Counted from the stretch's first letter, positions 1-8,444 are shown. The stretch: DNA of 64,000 nucleotides from Granulicella sp. (GCA_025357875.1 JANYLK010000055.1:1-64000); one strand, 5' to 3'. The notes: generated by a model not told the origin, from the sequence alone. Numbers and translations: made by a program.

Positions 1-390
1 GACCACCGCTCCTGTATCGCCATCCGCAGATAAAATTCGCGTTCTTCGGGCCGTTCGCTCTGCCCAAGGATGATGAGGTTGTGTGTCCGCGACAATTGCA
101 TCGCTGCGGTATGTCTCATATGACTGTTTCATTCTGAACAAGTTGGAGCGCGTAAAACCGCGTTGCCCCGGCTCCGTCTGGGCAATGTATTGAAACAGTT
201 GCGGCACCACGCCTTCGCCCTACTCGGCAGTTTCGATCTTGCGGCTGATGTACTCGCCTACCTGCCAGTTAAGATCGATCAACGTAATATTGACACCCTG
301 AAATGCCCGCTGCCGAGCGGCTGCTATGAGGCCGACAATATCGGCAAAGCCCGCTTCCTCCATTACGCTAGCCCTGGTTAGAACGTTCAT
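1..390 (-). pseudogene. Broken DUF1016 (YhcG-like, PD-(D/E)XK nuclease family) gene, 5' part
   Basis: Read on the minus strand from an ATG at 388-390, the DNA encodes a DUF1016 N-terminal domain: MNVLTRASVMEEAGF, then LIDLNWQVGEYISRKIETAE, where a TAG at 220-222 replaces the usual Trp codon. The same frame goes on with QYIAQTEPGQRGFTRSNLFRM and YETYRSDA. A small deletion or frameshift near base 100 then moves the reading to another frame, which gives THNLIILGQSERPEEREFYL. Family members are full-length proteins of roughly 350 residues. The rest lies beyond the left edge. One nonsense codon plus one frameshift make this a decayed gene. The family is found near restriction systems and mobile DNA, so it is a marker of an accessory region. 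Confidence 0.85.
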
Positions 391-656
391 TCTTCAATTC
401 TCTCTGACTTAAAAGCTTGTTGAAAATTCGCTAATGTAGGCGGCTGTGCTGGGTTTTGTGTTTGTCTTGGACCTGGATTGGGCTTGAACCGCGGGTATAG
501 CCTGTGATTACGGGTGTTTTGAAGCGGTTTGCCAGGTCTGTTCTAGATACCTCTCTACTTGACTTGACATCTGCAAGCAGACTTACGCGGCCCACAGTGC
601 TGTTGTTGACGGTGCAATAAATTGAGGGCTTAGATTTCACTAAAGCACGAGGGGGG
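391..656. other. Intergenic stretch between DUF1016 remnant and rhodopsin promoter
   Basis: No coding sequence that I recognise on either strand. With the promoter and leader that follow, it forms the 331-nt gap upstream of the rhodopsin gene. It may contain remnants, but none resembles a family I know. Confidence 0.5.
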
Positions 657-686
657 TTGTCGAGCCTTCTTCTTTGCGACTAAAAT
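657..686 (+). promoter_or_regulatory. Putative sigma-70-type promoter of the phototrophy operon
   Basis: TTGTCG (657-662) and TAAAAT (681-686) are separated by 18 nt, and the -10 box matches consensus at 5 of 6 positions. The rhodopsin ATG lies 36 nt downstream of the -10 box. A ribosome-binding site, AGAGG, sits 7 nt before the ATG. This was picked by eye; the -35 match is only 4 of 6. Confidence 0.45.
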
Positions 687-721
687 TCTGAAAACTTTAC
701 ACTCCGCAAAAGAGGCCACTC

Positions 722-1474
722 ATGGAACAGATTTCCTTCGGCCAATACAGCCTTGTATATAACGCTTTATCTTTCGTGGTCGCCGCAATGGGTGCTACTA
801 CGGTTTTCCTCTTCTTGAATCAATCTCAAGTAGACCCCAAGTACAAGACCGCTATAAGTATTTCAGGCATCGTCACTATGATCGCGATGTATCACTATCT
901 GAGAATCTTCAACAGTTGGGATGGCGCTTACAGCGTCATGAATAAGGTGGTAAGCGTAACGGGAAGACCATTCAACGATGCCTATCGCTACGTTGATTGG
1001 CTGCTGACCGTTCCACTCCTTGTCACGGAATTGATTCTGGTGATGAGGCTACCCGGCAATGAAGGGACGACCAAGGTGACACGACTTGCCTTCCTTGCCG
1101 TAGTTATGGTGCTACTTGGCTATCCTGGCGAGATTTCCAACGTGGCGTCCACGCGGTGGCTCTGGTGGTGCCTCTCGATGATTCCTTTCCTCATTATCCA
1201 ATATGAGCTTTTCGTCGGACTGAAGGACGCGATCGCTGCGCAGCCGCCGATAGCGCGCAGTCTGGTTAGCGCTGCGCGTTACATCGTCGTTGTAACCTGG
1301 CTCTTCTACCCGATTGTCTTTATCCTGCCCATGCTCGGGTTGTCGGGCTCCAGTGCCACGGTGGCGATCCAGGTTGGCTATAGCATTGCCGATGTGCTTG
1401 CTAAGGCAGCTTTCGGCATTTTCATCTACACAATCGCTGTGAGGAAGTCGCAATCCGAAAGTGCAACGCTCTAA
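722..1474 (+). CDS. Type-1 (microbial) rhodopsin, predicted light-driven proton pump
   Basis: A 250-residue seven-helix membrane protein that binds retinal. Helix C reads YRYVDWLLTVPLLVTEL. By alignment with bacteriorhodopsin and proteorhodopsin, this gives R89 (BR R82), Schiff-base counterion D92 (BR D85), T96 (T89) and proton donor E103 (BR D96; PR E108), the DTE pattern of proteobacterial and xanthorhodopsin-type outward proton pumps. H58 in AMYHYL matches the His that pairs with the counterion in proteorhodopsins. L100 is at the green/blue tuning site, where Leu means green. Helix G, SIADVLAKAAFG, carries D224 and the retinal lysine K228. Helix E reads RWLWWCLSMIPF. It is the first gene of a six-gene operon that makes its own retinal. 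Not seen: the NDQ or NTQ motifs of sodium or chloride pumps. Pumping itself is inferred. Confidence 0.95.
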   Translation: MEQISFGQYSLVYNALSFVVAAMGATTVFLFLNQSQVDPKYKTAISISGIVTMIAMYHYLRIFNSWDGAYSVMNKVVSVTGRPFNDAYRYVDWLLTVPLLVTELILVMRLPGNEGTTKVTRLAFLAVVMVLLGYPGEISNVASTRWLWWCLSMIPFLIIQYELFVGLKDAIAAQPPIARSLVSAARYIVVVTWLFYPIVFILPMLGLSGSSATVAIQVGYSIADVLAKAAFGIFIYTIAVRKSQSESATL

Positions 1475-1494
1475 AGTAGCTTTTGGAGGTTAGA

Positions 1495-1540
1495 CCCTGA
1501 TGTGCGGTTCCGGTGATCTTCACCAAATCGCGCATCAGGG
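1495..1540 (+). promoter_or_regulatory. Intercistronic nested hairpin between rhodopsin and crtE
   Basis: The arms CCCTGATGTGCG (1495-1506) and CGCGCATCAGGG (1529-1540) pair with one G-T mismatch. They enclose a second small hairpin, GGTGA-TCT-TCACC (1512-1524). No T-run follows, so this is not a plain intrinsic terminator. The position, just after the opsin stop codon and before the carotenoid genes, suits an mRNA stabiliser or partial attenuator that would set opsin expression above enzyme expression. That role is inference. Confidence 0.55.
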
Positions 1541-1564
1541 CTCAACATAGACCCAACATCATTT

Positions 1565-2449
1565 ATGTCAAAGTTGATGAGCGACCTCGAGCAACGCATG
1601 AAGTCCTTGTGCGCTGGTTCAGCACATTCGTCCGACTCCTGCATTGCAGCAATCCACGGCCATCTGGATGCGGGCGGGGCCCGTCTGCGGGCGCAAATCT
1701 CTTTGGATGCTGGGCTGCGACTAGAACTAAGTGCCGCCGACGCCATCCAGCTTGCCGCTTGCTGCGAGTTACTCCATAACGCATCTCTGATCCACGATGA
1801 TCTGATAGACCGAACTGCCATGCGCCGCGGGCACCCTTGTGTCTGGGTGGAATATGGCGACACCGTTGCGCTCTGTGCAGGCGACCTGATGTTGAGTTCT
1901 GCCTATGCAGCTTTGGTTTTTATTTCAAAGCTCGAACTACTCCCTTCTGTGCTGGCGCTGGTGCACCTGCGGGCGCGTGAGGTGATGCTCGGCCAAGTGG
2001 CAGAGAGCACACGCACTGTGTCCACTCATCCTTTCGACGACTACCAGCGCCTGGCAATCGGTAAATCCGCCTCGTTGCTGAGCCTGTCTCTTGAACTACC
2101 GCTGCTGCTGGCAGGGCGTGAAGATGCGTTTCCAATTGCCCAGGCAGCGACGACGCAGTTCGCCGTCGCCTACCAGATTGCAGACGACCTAAACGATCAG
2201 GTGGAGGATGCGCGAGAAGGTTCCCTGAATATGGTTTCGCTGCTTGAACAGGCCAGTGGTCTGAGCCGGACAGAAGCAGAACATGCGGCTGCAACGCGTG
2301 CCTTAGCGGCGCTGGGTGAGGCTGTTGCGACGGGAACAACCTTGCCGTCCGGCTGCGCGGCCGTCCTGATTGCATCCGCGGAGAGTTTGCAGGCGCGCCT
2401 CAGTGCGGTAGCGCAGAGCTCGTCTGTGCTGGTGTCGTCATCCAGATGA
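1565..2449 (+). CDS. crtE: Geranylgeranyl diphosphate synthase (polyprenyl synthetase family)
   Basis: Condenses isopentenyl diphosphate with farnesyl diphosphate to give geranylgeranyl diphosphate, the C20 precursor of carotenoids. The first aspartate-rich motif is HDDLIDRTAMRRGHP (D78, D79, D82), and the second is QIADDLNDQ (D207, D208, D211). Both bind the Mg-diphosphate. At 294 residues the length is normal. The start is uncertain: ATG 1565 lacks a clear Shine-Dalgarno sequence and ATG 1577 is in frame. The 3' end overlaps crtI in an ATGA. The distance from the rhodopsin gene is 90 nt and includes a structured hairpin. Confidence 0.92.
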   Translation: MSKLMSDLEQRMKSLCAGSAHSSDSCIAAIHGHLDAGGARLRAQISLDAGLRLELSAADAIQLAACCELLHNASLIHDDLIDRTAMRRGHPCVWVEYGDTVALCAGDLMLSSAYAALVFISKLELLPSVLALVHLRAREVMLGQVAESTRTVSTHPFDDYQRLAIGKSASLLSLSLELPLLLAGREDAFPIAQAATTQFAVAYQIADDLNDQVEDAREGSLNMVSLLEQASGLSRTEAEHAAATRALAALGEAVATGTTLPSGCAAVLIASAESLQARLSAVAQSSSVLVSSSR

Positions 2450-3924
2450 GCAGTAGTAGAGCAATCGTCGTAGGCGGGGGATTTGGGGGCATGGCAGCCG
2501 CTCTTCGCCTCCGCGCACGTGGTTACGCTGTGCTCGTTGTCGATCGCTGCCCGCAACTCGGAGGCAGGGCTCAAGTCTTCCACCGGGGCGGCTTTCGCCA
2601 CGATGCAGGGCCGACGGTCATTACTGCTTCCTTTTTGTTTGAAGAACTCTTCACTTTGTTTGGCAAGCGGCTGCAGGACCATGTGCAGCTTGTGAATCTG
2701 GACCCCTGGTATCGGTTTCGCTTCCCTGACGGAACCTATTTCAACTATGGGGGGAGCGTCGAGAGCACGCTGGCGGAAATTGAACGTCTATCACCGCAGG
2801 ACTGCGCAGGCTACCTCGCTCTGGTCGAAGAGTCGAAAAAGATCTTTGCCATCGGGTTTGAGGAACTTGCCGATAAACCTTTCCATAACCTCGGAACCAT
2901 GATTGGGTTGCTTCCCTCTTTGGTTGCCCTGGGCGGCTATCGCTCAGTGTGGCAGCTGGTGACAAAGCACATCCAGCATCCCTGGCTGCGTCGGGCCTTT
3001 TCTGTCTCCCCTCTACTGGTCGGCGGTAATCCTTTCGACACGACCAGCATCTATTCGCTGATCCACTATCTTGAGCGCAAGTGGGGCATTCAGTTCGCAA
3101 TGGGTGGCACGGGTGCATTGGTAAGCGCACTTGCGGATTTGATGATCGAGGCAGGTATTGAGACGAGGTTAAACACGACGGTTGAGGAGATTGTGATTGA
3201 GGCCGGCACCGCTCGTGGAGTCCTGTTGTCGAATGGAGAGAAGCTCGAGGCGGAGGTTGTGGTATCCGATGTGGATCCGGCCTATCTTTACTCCCGCATG
3301 GTCAAGCGGACATCGCTCATGCCACGCATCAAGCTCAAGTGCGCGCAGTGGTCCATGGGGCTCTTCGTGTTGTATTTTGGAACGACGAGGCGCTATGACG
3401 AGGTGGCCCATCACACCATCTGGTTTGGCGATCGTTACCGGGAATTGCTGCAGGACATCTTCCACAAACATCATCTCGGCGAAGATTTTTCTCTCTATGT
3501 GCATCGCCCTACAGCAACGGATCCATCGTTTGCTCCTCCAGGCTGCGACTCGTGGTACGTGCTTGCACCCGTGCCGAACCTGCAGTCGGGTACAGACTGG
3601 AACGAGGTGGCTGAAGGCTATGGCGATGCGATCCTCAAAGCCCTGGAGGAGACCATGATGCCGGGGCTTCGGGCACACGTGACCGCTAGATTTCACATGA
3701 CGCCGCTGGACTTTGAGGATCGCTATCTAAGTGTGCATGGAGCTGGTTTTTCGATCGCTCCCATTCTGCGTCAGTCAGCCTGGTTTCGCTTTCACAATCG
3801 CGCAGAGGGGGTGAAGAATTTGTTTCTTGTGGGCGCGGGAACGCATCCGGGAGCAGGTTTGCCTGGCGTGTTGAGCAGTGCCAAGGTTCTGGAACATCTG
3901 CTGCCTCCGGTGCAAGGTATATGA
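2446..3924 (+). CDS. crtI: Phytoene desaturase (CrtI type)
   Basis: An FAD-dependent desaturase that turns colourless phytoene into lycopene. The N-terminus AIVVGGGFGGMAAALRL is the dinucleotide-binding fold, followed by VVDRCPQLGGRAQVF. The C-terminal signature NLFLVGAGTHPGAGLPGV is that of the bacterial CrtI family and completes the FAD site. At 492 residues the length is typical. Its start codon overlaps the crtE stop (ATGA), and its stop overlaps the crtB start in the same way, so translation is probably coupled. In this operon the product should be lycopene, because a lycopene cyclase gene follows; the number of desaturation steps is inferred from that. Confidence 0.95.
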   Translation: MSSSRAIVVGGGFGGMAAALRLRARGYAVLVVDRCPQLGGRAQVFHRGGFRHDAGPTVITASFLFEELFTLFGKRLQDHVQLVNLDPWYRFRFPDGTYFNYGGSVESTLAEIERLSPQDCAGYLALVEESKKIFAIGFEELADKPFHNLGTMIGLLPSLVALGGYRSVWQLVTKHIQHPWLRRAFSVSPLLVGGNPFDTTSIYSLIHYLERKWGIQFAMGGTGALVSALADLMIEAGIETRLNTTVEEIVIEAGTARGVLLSNGEKLEAEVVVSDVDPAYLYSRMVKRTSLMPRIKLKCAQWSMGLFVLYFGTTRRYDEVAHHTIWFGDRYRELLQDIFHKHHLGEDFSLYVHRPTATDPSFAPPGCDSWYVLAPVPNLQSGTDWNEVAEGYGDAILKALEETMMPGLRAHVTARFHMTPLDFEDRYLSVHGAGFSIAPILRQSAWFRFHNRAEGVKNLFLVGAGTHPGAGLPGVLSSAKVLEHLLPPVQGI

Positions 3925-4862
3925 AGAGTACGGGGCTTGAGGTAAGCTTTTCTGCCTCGCAGACAATGAAGCGGAACGGCAAGTCGTTCTGGTTTGCGAG
4001 TATCTTTCTTCCGAAGGTAACCGCGCTAGCCGCAGCGCGCCTCTACCGGTTCTGCCGGACTATGGACGATCTCGCAGACGCTGCAGCAACTCCTGAAAAC
4101 CAGGAAGCAATCGCCATTGTTCGAGAACACTTACGCCAGGGTGAGACAAGCCAGCCTCTGGTCGCTGATTTTCTGGCGCTTGTCCGGCAGTACGATCTAT
4201 CGTTGGATGCAGCCGATCATCTCATTGCCACCTTTCTCAAGGATGCGACGACCAAGCTCCACGTTGAGGATGAGAGGCAACTGGTGTGCTACTGCTATGG
4301 GGTTGCAGGTACCGTTGGCCTCTTGATGATGCCCATTCTCGGCGCGACGGGGCCGGATGCGCGGCGCGCCGCCATTCACCTAGGCATCGCCATGCAAATG
4401 ACCAACATTGCGCGAGACGTGCTTGAAGATGCGCAAAACGGAAGACGCTATCTACCTGGCTGCTGGGTGAACGGCCTAAGGGCGCGCGAAATTGAGTCCG
4501 GCTTGGTGGCACGGGAACTGATTGCGCAGGCAGTGGCGCGTCTGCTTGGCTTGGCGGACCTGTACTATGACAGCGCCGCGACCGGCTTTGCGCTTCTTCC
4601 TCCGAACACACGCAAAGGAATTGAGATCGCCGCGACCGTTTACCGAGAGATCGGGGTTACGCTTCGTCGAAGGCAGCTGACATGGTGGCAGGGGAGAGTG
4701 AGCATTTCACGGCAAAGGAAACTCTGGCTGGCGGCTAAGGTCTACCTGCGCTGGTCGTCGCTCGATCTCGCACTCGGCTCTGAGTCGCGGCGTGCTGAAT
4801 CGCTGCAACACGATGCCGAGCAACTCTCCCTGCCGTTGGCAGGCCTGCCAGGTATCCCATGA
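3921..4862 (+). CDS. crtB: Phytoene synthase
   Basis: Joins two geranylgeranyl diphosphates head-to-head to form phytoene. The trans-isoprenyl diphosphate synthase signatures are both present: RFCRTMDDLAD (first Asp-rich motif, in place of the more usual CDDxxD) and MTNIARDVLEDAQNGRRYLP (second Asp-rich motif, DVLED). The 313-residue length is normal. The ATG overlaps the crtI stop. A second in-frame Met (MKRNGKSFWFA) could be an alternative start. A membrane-associated cytosolic enzyme is expected. Confidence 0.95.
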   Translation: MKSTGLEVSFSASQTMKRNGKSFWFASIFLPKVTALAAARLYRFCRTMDDLADAAATPENQEAIAIVREHLRQGETSQPLVADFLALVRQYDLSLDAADHLIATFLKDATTKLHVEDERQLVCYCYGVAGTVGLLMMPILGATGPDARRAAIHLGIAMQMTNIARDVLEDAQNGRRYLPGCWVNGLRAREIESGLVARELIAQAVARLLGLADLYYDSAATGFALLPPNTRKGIEIAATVYREIGVTLRRRQLTWWQGRVSISRQRKLWLAAKVYLRWSSLDLALGSESRRAESLQHDAEQLSLPLAGLPGIP

Positions 4863-6031
4863 CGCGCAAGCCTGATGATTTCGATCCGGAGTTGATCGTG
4901 CTAGGCGGTGGATGCGCGGGATTGAGTCTGGTAGCTCGTCTCCTTGACCAAAGGCCATCCATGCCGATTGTCGTGGTAGAGCCGCGGACTGAGTATTGTG
5001 AAGACCGGACCTGGTGCGGTTGGCGCCTCAATGATCACTTCTTTCAAGACTGCGCGATCGCTGAATGGAACGACTGGCGCATCCTGAGCAAGGGGAGATC
5101 GCCTCTGCTAAGGCATTCGTCGTACCCCTACGAGATGATCAGCGCCAGCCGCTTCTACGATAAGGCGTGCCGAGTGATTGAACGGAGCTCGCACGCAACC
5201 TTGCTCATGGGTGCCCAAGCAGGATTGGTGTCCGAGGCAGCCGATCATGTTCTTGTTCACTTGGCCGACGGAACAATTCTGCGCAGCCGCTATGTCATCG
5301 ACACACGCCCTGAGCCGCGTGTCCTCAAGTACCCTTGGCTCTGGCAAAACTTTGTCGGATATGTCGTTGCGTTAGGTGACTCTGCGTTCGGCCTGGACGA
5401 TACACCGACGCTGATGGACTTTCAGGATGCGGGCCCCGATATAGCGCGCTTCATGTACGTTTTACCTTGCGGCTCGAACAGCTTTCTTTGTGAATTTACC
5501 AATTTCTCACAAAGTAAGGACGAGACAGTGTTGCTGGAACAGGAGCTTGTCGCATGGCTTAACGAGCATGCAGTCTCAGGTTGGCGGCTGCTACGCCGGG
5601 AGTCTGGCTCGTTGCCCATGGCACCTCCGCCTGACGCAACACAGGGCAGGGTTTTTCCCGCAGGTACCCGCGGGGGCAGCATGCGCATCTCGACCGGCTA
5701 TGCATTCCACCGTATACAGAGATGGGCGGATGAGTGCGCGTCTTCAATCCTGGCGACGGGTGCGCCATTGGCTCCCCGACGGAGCCCAGTTCTCGATGGA
5801 ATGGATGAATTATTTTTGAGGGTACTGCAGCAATCTTCGGTTTCAGCGGGCGATCTGTTTGGCCAGTTGTTCCACCGCTGCCCGACTGACCCGCTGGTGC
5901 GTTTTCTCTCTGGTGTGCCGCGGCCCAGGGATCTCTGGTCGGTCGCCCGCAGCCTTCCCTGGGGCAGGTTTCTTAAGGCCGGCCCCTCCCTTGCAAGCGC
6001 CTATGCCACCAAGATGCGGGAGTCACGCTGA
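4859..6031 (+). CDS. crtY: Lycopene beta-cyclase (CrtY type)
   Basis: Cyclises both ends of lycopene to give beta-carotene, the substrate for retinal formation. The N-terminal FAD fold reads ELIVLGGGCAGLSLVARLL, followed by VVEPRTEYCEDRTWCGW, which is characteristic of the CrtY/CrtL family. There are 390 residues, as in other CrtY proteins. The ATG lies in an ATGA overlap with crtB, and the TGA overlaps the start of blh by one base. No hydroxylase (crtZ) or ketolase (crtW) is nearby, so beta-carotene is the likely end product. Confidence 0.93.
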   Translation: MTRKPDDFDPELIVLGGGCAGLSLVARLLDQRPSMPIVVVEPRTEYCEDRTWCGWRLNDHFFQDCAIAEWNDWRILSKGRSPLLRHSSYPYEMISASRFYDKACRVIERSSHATLLMGAQAGLVSEAADHVLVHLADGTILRSRYVIDTRPEPRVLKYPWLWQNFVGYVVALGDSAFGLDDTPTLMDFQDAGPDIARFMYVLPCGSNSFLCEFTNFSQSKDETVLLEQELVAWLNEHAVSGWRLLRRESGSLPMAPPPDATQGRVFPAGTRGGSMRISTGYAFHRIQRWADECASSILATGAPLAPRRSPVLDGMDELFLRVLQQSSVSAGDLFGQLFHRCPTDPLVRFLSGVPRPRDLWSVARSLPWGRFLKAGPSLASAYATKMRESR

Positions 6032-6891
6032 TGCGGTTGGCAGAGCTTTACTACCAACGCTTTTTTCTGTTCGCGACCGCCACCCTGGTCTGCTTTGCCT
6101 TGCTCGGCAAACACCCAACGGACAGTACAGCGCTTATCGTCCTCGTTGTCGGCGTCGTGGTGCTTGGGCTTCCCCATGGTGCGCTCGATCCGTTAGTAGC
6201 GACAAGGGCCTTCGCCGCGGCGGACAGGCACTTTAGCCTGACCACGTTTTACATCGGCTATGCCGGGATTGCAATGGCTTACGGTTTGCTCTGGGTTAAA
6301 TTCCCTACGGTCGGGCTGTTATCTTTCCTCGTAATTGCTGCCTTCCATTTTGGCAGCGACTGGCAGGCGCGTGGTAGCGCAGTGACACGCCTGGCCTATG
6401 GCATCACGCTCGTGACGCTGCCGGCAGCTACGCATCCGGCCGAACTAGCCAGCATCTACGCGACGCTCGGAACTTCTAAGGCAGCGACAATTGTCGCCGT
6501 CTCACGCATCTGCGCAGTCGTCGCCCTGGTTATGGCGAGCAGCGCGGCAATCCTGAGAGACAGCAAACACAAAAGCGATCTGTGGGAATTACTCACAATC
6601 GCCGTGGGCGCAGTTGCGCTCGAGCCACTCATTTTTTTCACCTGCTATTTCACCCTTCTGCATAGTCCCCGCCACCTATTTGAAACTGCGGGGCTGCTGG
6701 GCATCGAGAGTCTACGCAGCGTCTTTCTAAAGACGCTTCCTATCGTTGGCGCCACGTTAATGATGGGCGTTGGCGCCTCGTTCCTACTCCCTGCGGCGCC
6801 AACAAGGGAAAAGCTTCTTACCCTCGTGTTTGTCGGACTGGCATCCCTTACCGTACCTCACATGTTGCTAGAGGTCTTTGCAGAAGCTTGA
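6031..6891 (+). CDS. blh: Beta-carotene 15,15'-dioxygenase, Brp/Blh family
   Basis: Splits beta-carotene at its centre into two retinal molecules, supplying the chromophore of the rhodopsin. This integral membrane iron enzyme family is recognised by conserved histidines in membrane segments: LGLPHGALDPL (H49), AFHFGSDWQ (H106), LLHSPRHLFET (H211, H215) and VPHMLLE (H277). All are present. There are 286 residues. The start overlaps the crtY stop (TGATG), and it is the last gene of the operon. It ties the carotenoid genes to phototrophy rather than to pigmentation alone. Confidence 0.93.
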   Translation: MRLAELYYQRFFLFATATLVCFALLGKHPTDSTALIVLVVGVVVLGLPHGALDPLVATRAFAAADRHFSLTTFYIGYAGIAMAYGLLWVKFPTVGLLSFLVIAAFHFGSDWQARGSAVTRLAYGITLVTLPAATHPAELASIYATLGTSKAATIVAVSRICAVVALVMASSAAILRDSKHKSDLWELLTIAVGAVALEPLIFFTCYFTLLHSPRHLFETAGLLGIESLRSVFLKTLPIVGATLMMGVGASFLLPAAPTREKLLTLVFVGLASLTVPHMLLEVFAEA

Positions 6892-7210
6892 TCGGCTAAT
6901 ACTTCCGTCGGTCACACACGAGGGAGCTCCGGGGCTCCTGTCGGACGGAACTGTGGTCTCACAAACGGAGGTTTATGAGAACGTGAGCGATGCAAAGGTC
7001 GCTTCGATGTTTTCACGTCCGCCACATAGTAGGGAAGAAGCCCAAACTCATTTGCGTGCATACCAGTTTCATTACTTCTCGCTGAGCTCGAGTGGTTGAC
7101 CAGCAAACATTTCGATCAGATCACAGATGAACGTCCCTGTACTCGTCGAGGGATCTAGAATGTCGACGTCGGGATGAAGAAGGCTCCGCTTGAAGTATTT
7201 TTCACAAAGG
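6892..7210. other. Intergenic region after blh
   Basis: About 320 nt without a recognisable gene. A short weak GC stem (GGAGC...GCTCC near 6922) is not followed by a T-run. The sequence leads into a decayed coupling-protein gene, so it may contain the junction between the phototrophy cassette and conjugative-element DNA. Confidence 0.4.
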
Positions 7211-7857
7211 GACGAGGCTCGCCAGCCTCAATAAACTGCCCCAGCTCCATACCGCCGTGACCGAAAATCGCAAGTACGGAAACCCCGTCGTCCTCGGCTT
7301 TCAGGGACGTAGCCAACTCGAAAAACGCTACGGCCAGGACGCCGAGGCCATGCTCCTCGCAGCCGGCGACGAATATCTTCTTCAAGACCTCCGAACCACG
7401 CGCCGCTAAATGGATCTCGGAGACCCTCGGCGAGATCGAAGTCGAGCGTTTGAAGGAGTCCAGAACGCCCGGTTTGCTCCGCCCGAAGAAGAACTTTGCG
7501 ATGGAGATTGCCACCAAACCTCTCGTCATGGCCTCCGAGATCGCAGGGCTTGAGCCGCTGCGCGGATACATCAAGCAGCAGAATCGAGTGCTCCCGGTGA
7601 GGTTTGCCTTGACTCGGCTGAAGAGGCTTCAGCCGGAGTGTATTGCGCGGAAGATGACCATACCGGAGCCACGAGCATTGCTATTGCTGCTCCCAGCACC
7701 GCCACCTACCAAAGTGGCGGCATCGCTGCCTAAGCCAGCTCGGACAAAGAAGCCGGTACAAGTGCAGGTTGTCTTTTCAGAACCTCCGCCAGCGGAGGCT
7801 CCGGCTCCTCCAAAGAAGCCGATCCAGCCCGAAAAGCCGAAGTCGCCCTTCGGGTAA
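7211..7857 (+). pseudogene. 3' remnant of a conjugative coupling protein (VirD4/TraG/TraD type ATPase)
   Basis: The peptide runs through three frames. D-E in one frame is followed, after one extra base near 7217, by LASLNKLPQLHTAVTENRKY and VVLGFQGRSQLEKRYGQDAEAML. A second frameshift near 7352 leads to SQPATNIFFKTSEPRAAKWI and ETLGEIEVERLKES. The text is the C-terminal part of type IV secretion coupling ATPases (the LDELASLNKLP region, then the glutamine-motif segment), ending in a proline/lysine-rich tail and a TAA at 7855-7857. The Walker A half is missing. It is a relic of an integrative conjugative element next to the phototrophy operon. Confidence 0.8.
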
Positions 7858-7964
7858 AAACAGGGAACCACCGGCGAGAAGCCACGCGATTGGGATGAAA
7901 GCCAGTGGATTGAATGAGGGCTGGTGTCATGCAATTGCATTACAATCACGACGAGCTAATCTCT

Positions 7965-8264
7965 ATGCCTATCAAGGCGCTGGTGCAAACTCGAATCGAT
8001 TCGGCGATCAAGATCAAGGCTGCCGCGGTTTTGGAAGAGATGGGAATGACGGTGTCGGACGCGGTCCGCATCCTGCTTACCCGAACTGCGAATGAGGGTG
8101 CGTTGCCATTTCCGGTCGCTCCCGGTGGAGTGCAGCACGACGAGTGGTTTCGCGCCAAGGTGCGGGAGGCGCTCGAAGACTCCCGGCCTCCCATCGTTCA
8201 TAACCAGGTGAAGGCGCACTTTGCAGGACGCCGGGCAGCGGCACGCAACAAGGTGACGAGCTAA
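7965..8264 (+). CDS. DinJ/RelB-family antitoxin
   Basis: A small ribbon-helix-helix protein (99 residues) of the RelB/DinJ antitoxin superfamily. The start MPIKALVQTRIDSAIKIKA and the core LEEMGMTVSDAVRILLTRTA fit the family closely. Antitoxins of this type dimerise, bind their own promoter and neutralise a RelE/YafQ-type ribonuclease. The start is chosen by homology; an upstream in-frame ATG at 7929 has a better Shine-Dalgarno (GAGGG). A perfect TGCAATTGCA palindrome (7930-7939) lies just upstream and may be the operator. The partner toxin that follows is truncated. Confidence 0.85.
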   Translation: MPIKALVQTRIDSAIKIKAAAVLEEMGMTVSDAVRILLTRTANEGALPFPVAPGGVQHDEWFRAKVREALEDSRPPIVHNQVKAHFAGRRAAARNKVTS

Positions 8265-8444
8265 CTCATACGGATCGAGTGGACATTCTTTGCGATGAAC
8301 GACCGGGAGGCCATCTTCGACTACGTTGAAGTTGACAGCCCTCGTGCCGCCATCATGATCGACGATCGGATAGAGGCCCAGGTGGAGCTTCTGATAGAGG
8401 TCCGTCGGCCGGCTGCAACTAGGGACGCTGGGCTGACCGGGTGA
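8265..8444 (+). pseudogene. Truncated RelE/ParE-family toxin
   Basis: Directly after the antitoxin stop the same frame reads LIRIEWTFFAMNDREAIFDYVE and ends with SPRAAIMIDDRIEAQVELL. This is the first half of a RelE/ParE-type toxin. There is no ATG, GTG or TTG at the expected place, and a TGA (8442-8444) stops it after about 60 codons, whereas family members have 90-100 residues. It lacks the C-terminal strands that carry the active-site residues. The antitoxin is therefore an orphan unless a toxin lies elsewhere. The truncation ends 16 nt before tRNA-Ser. Confidence 0.7.

Noticed and set aside
722-1474. Sensory, sodium-pump or halorhodopsin identity for the opsin
   Set aside because: The helix C motif is D-T-E rather than NDQ, NTQ or TSA, and no transducer gene is adjacent.
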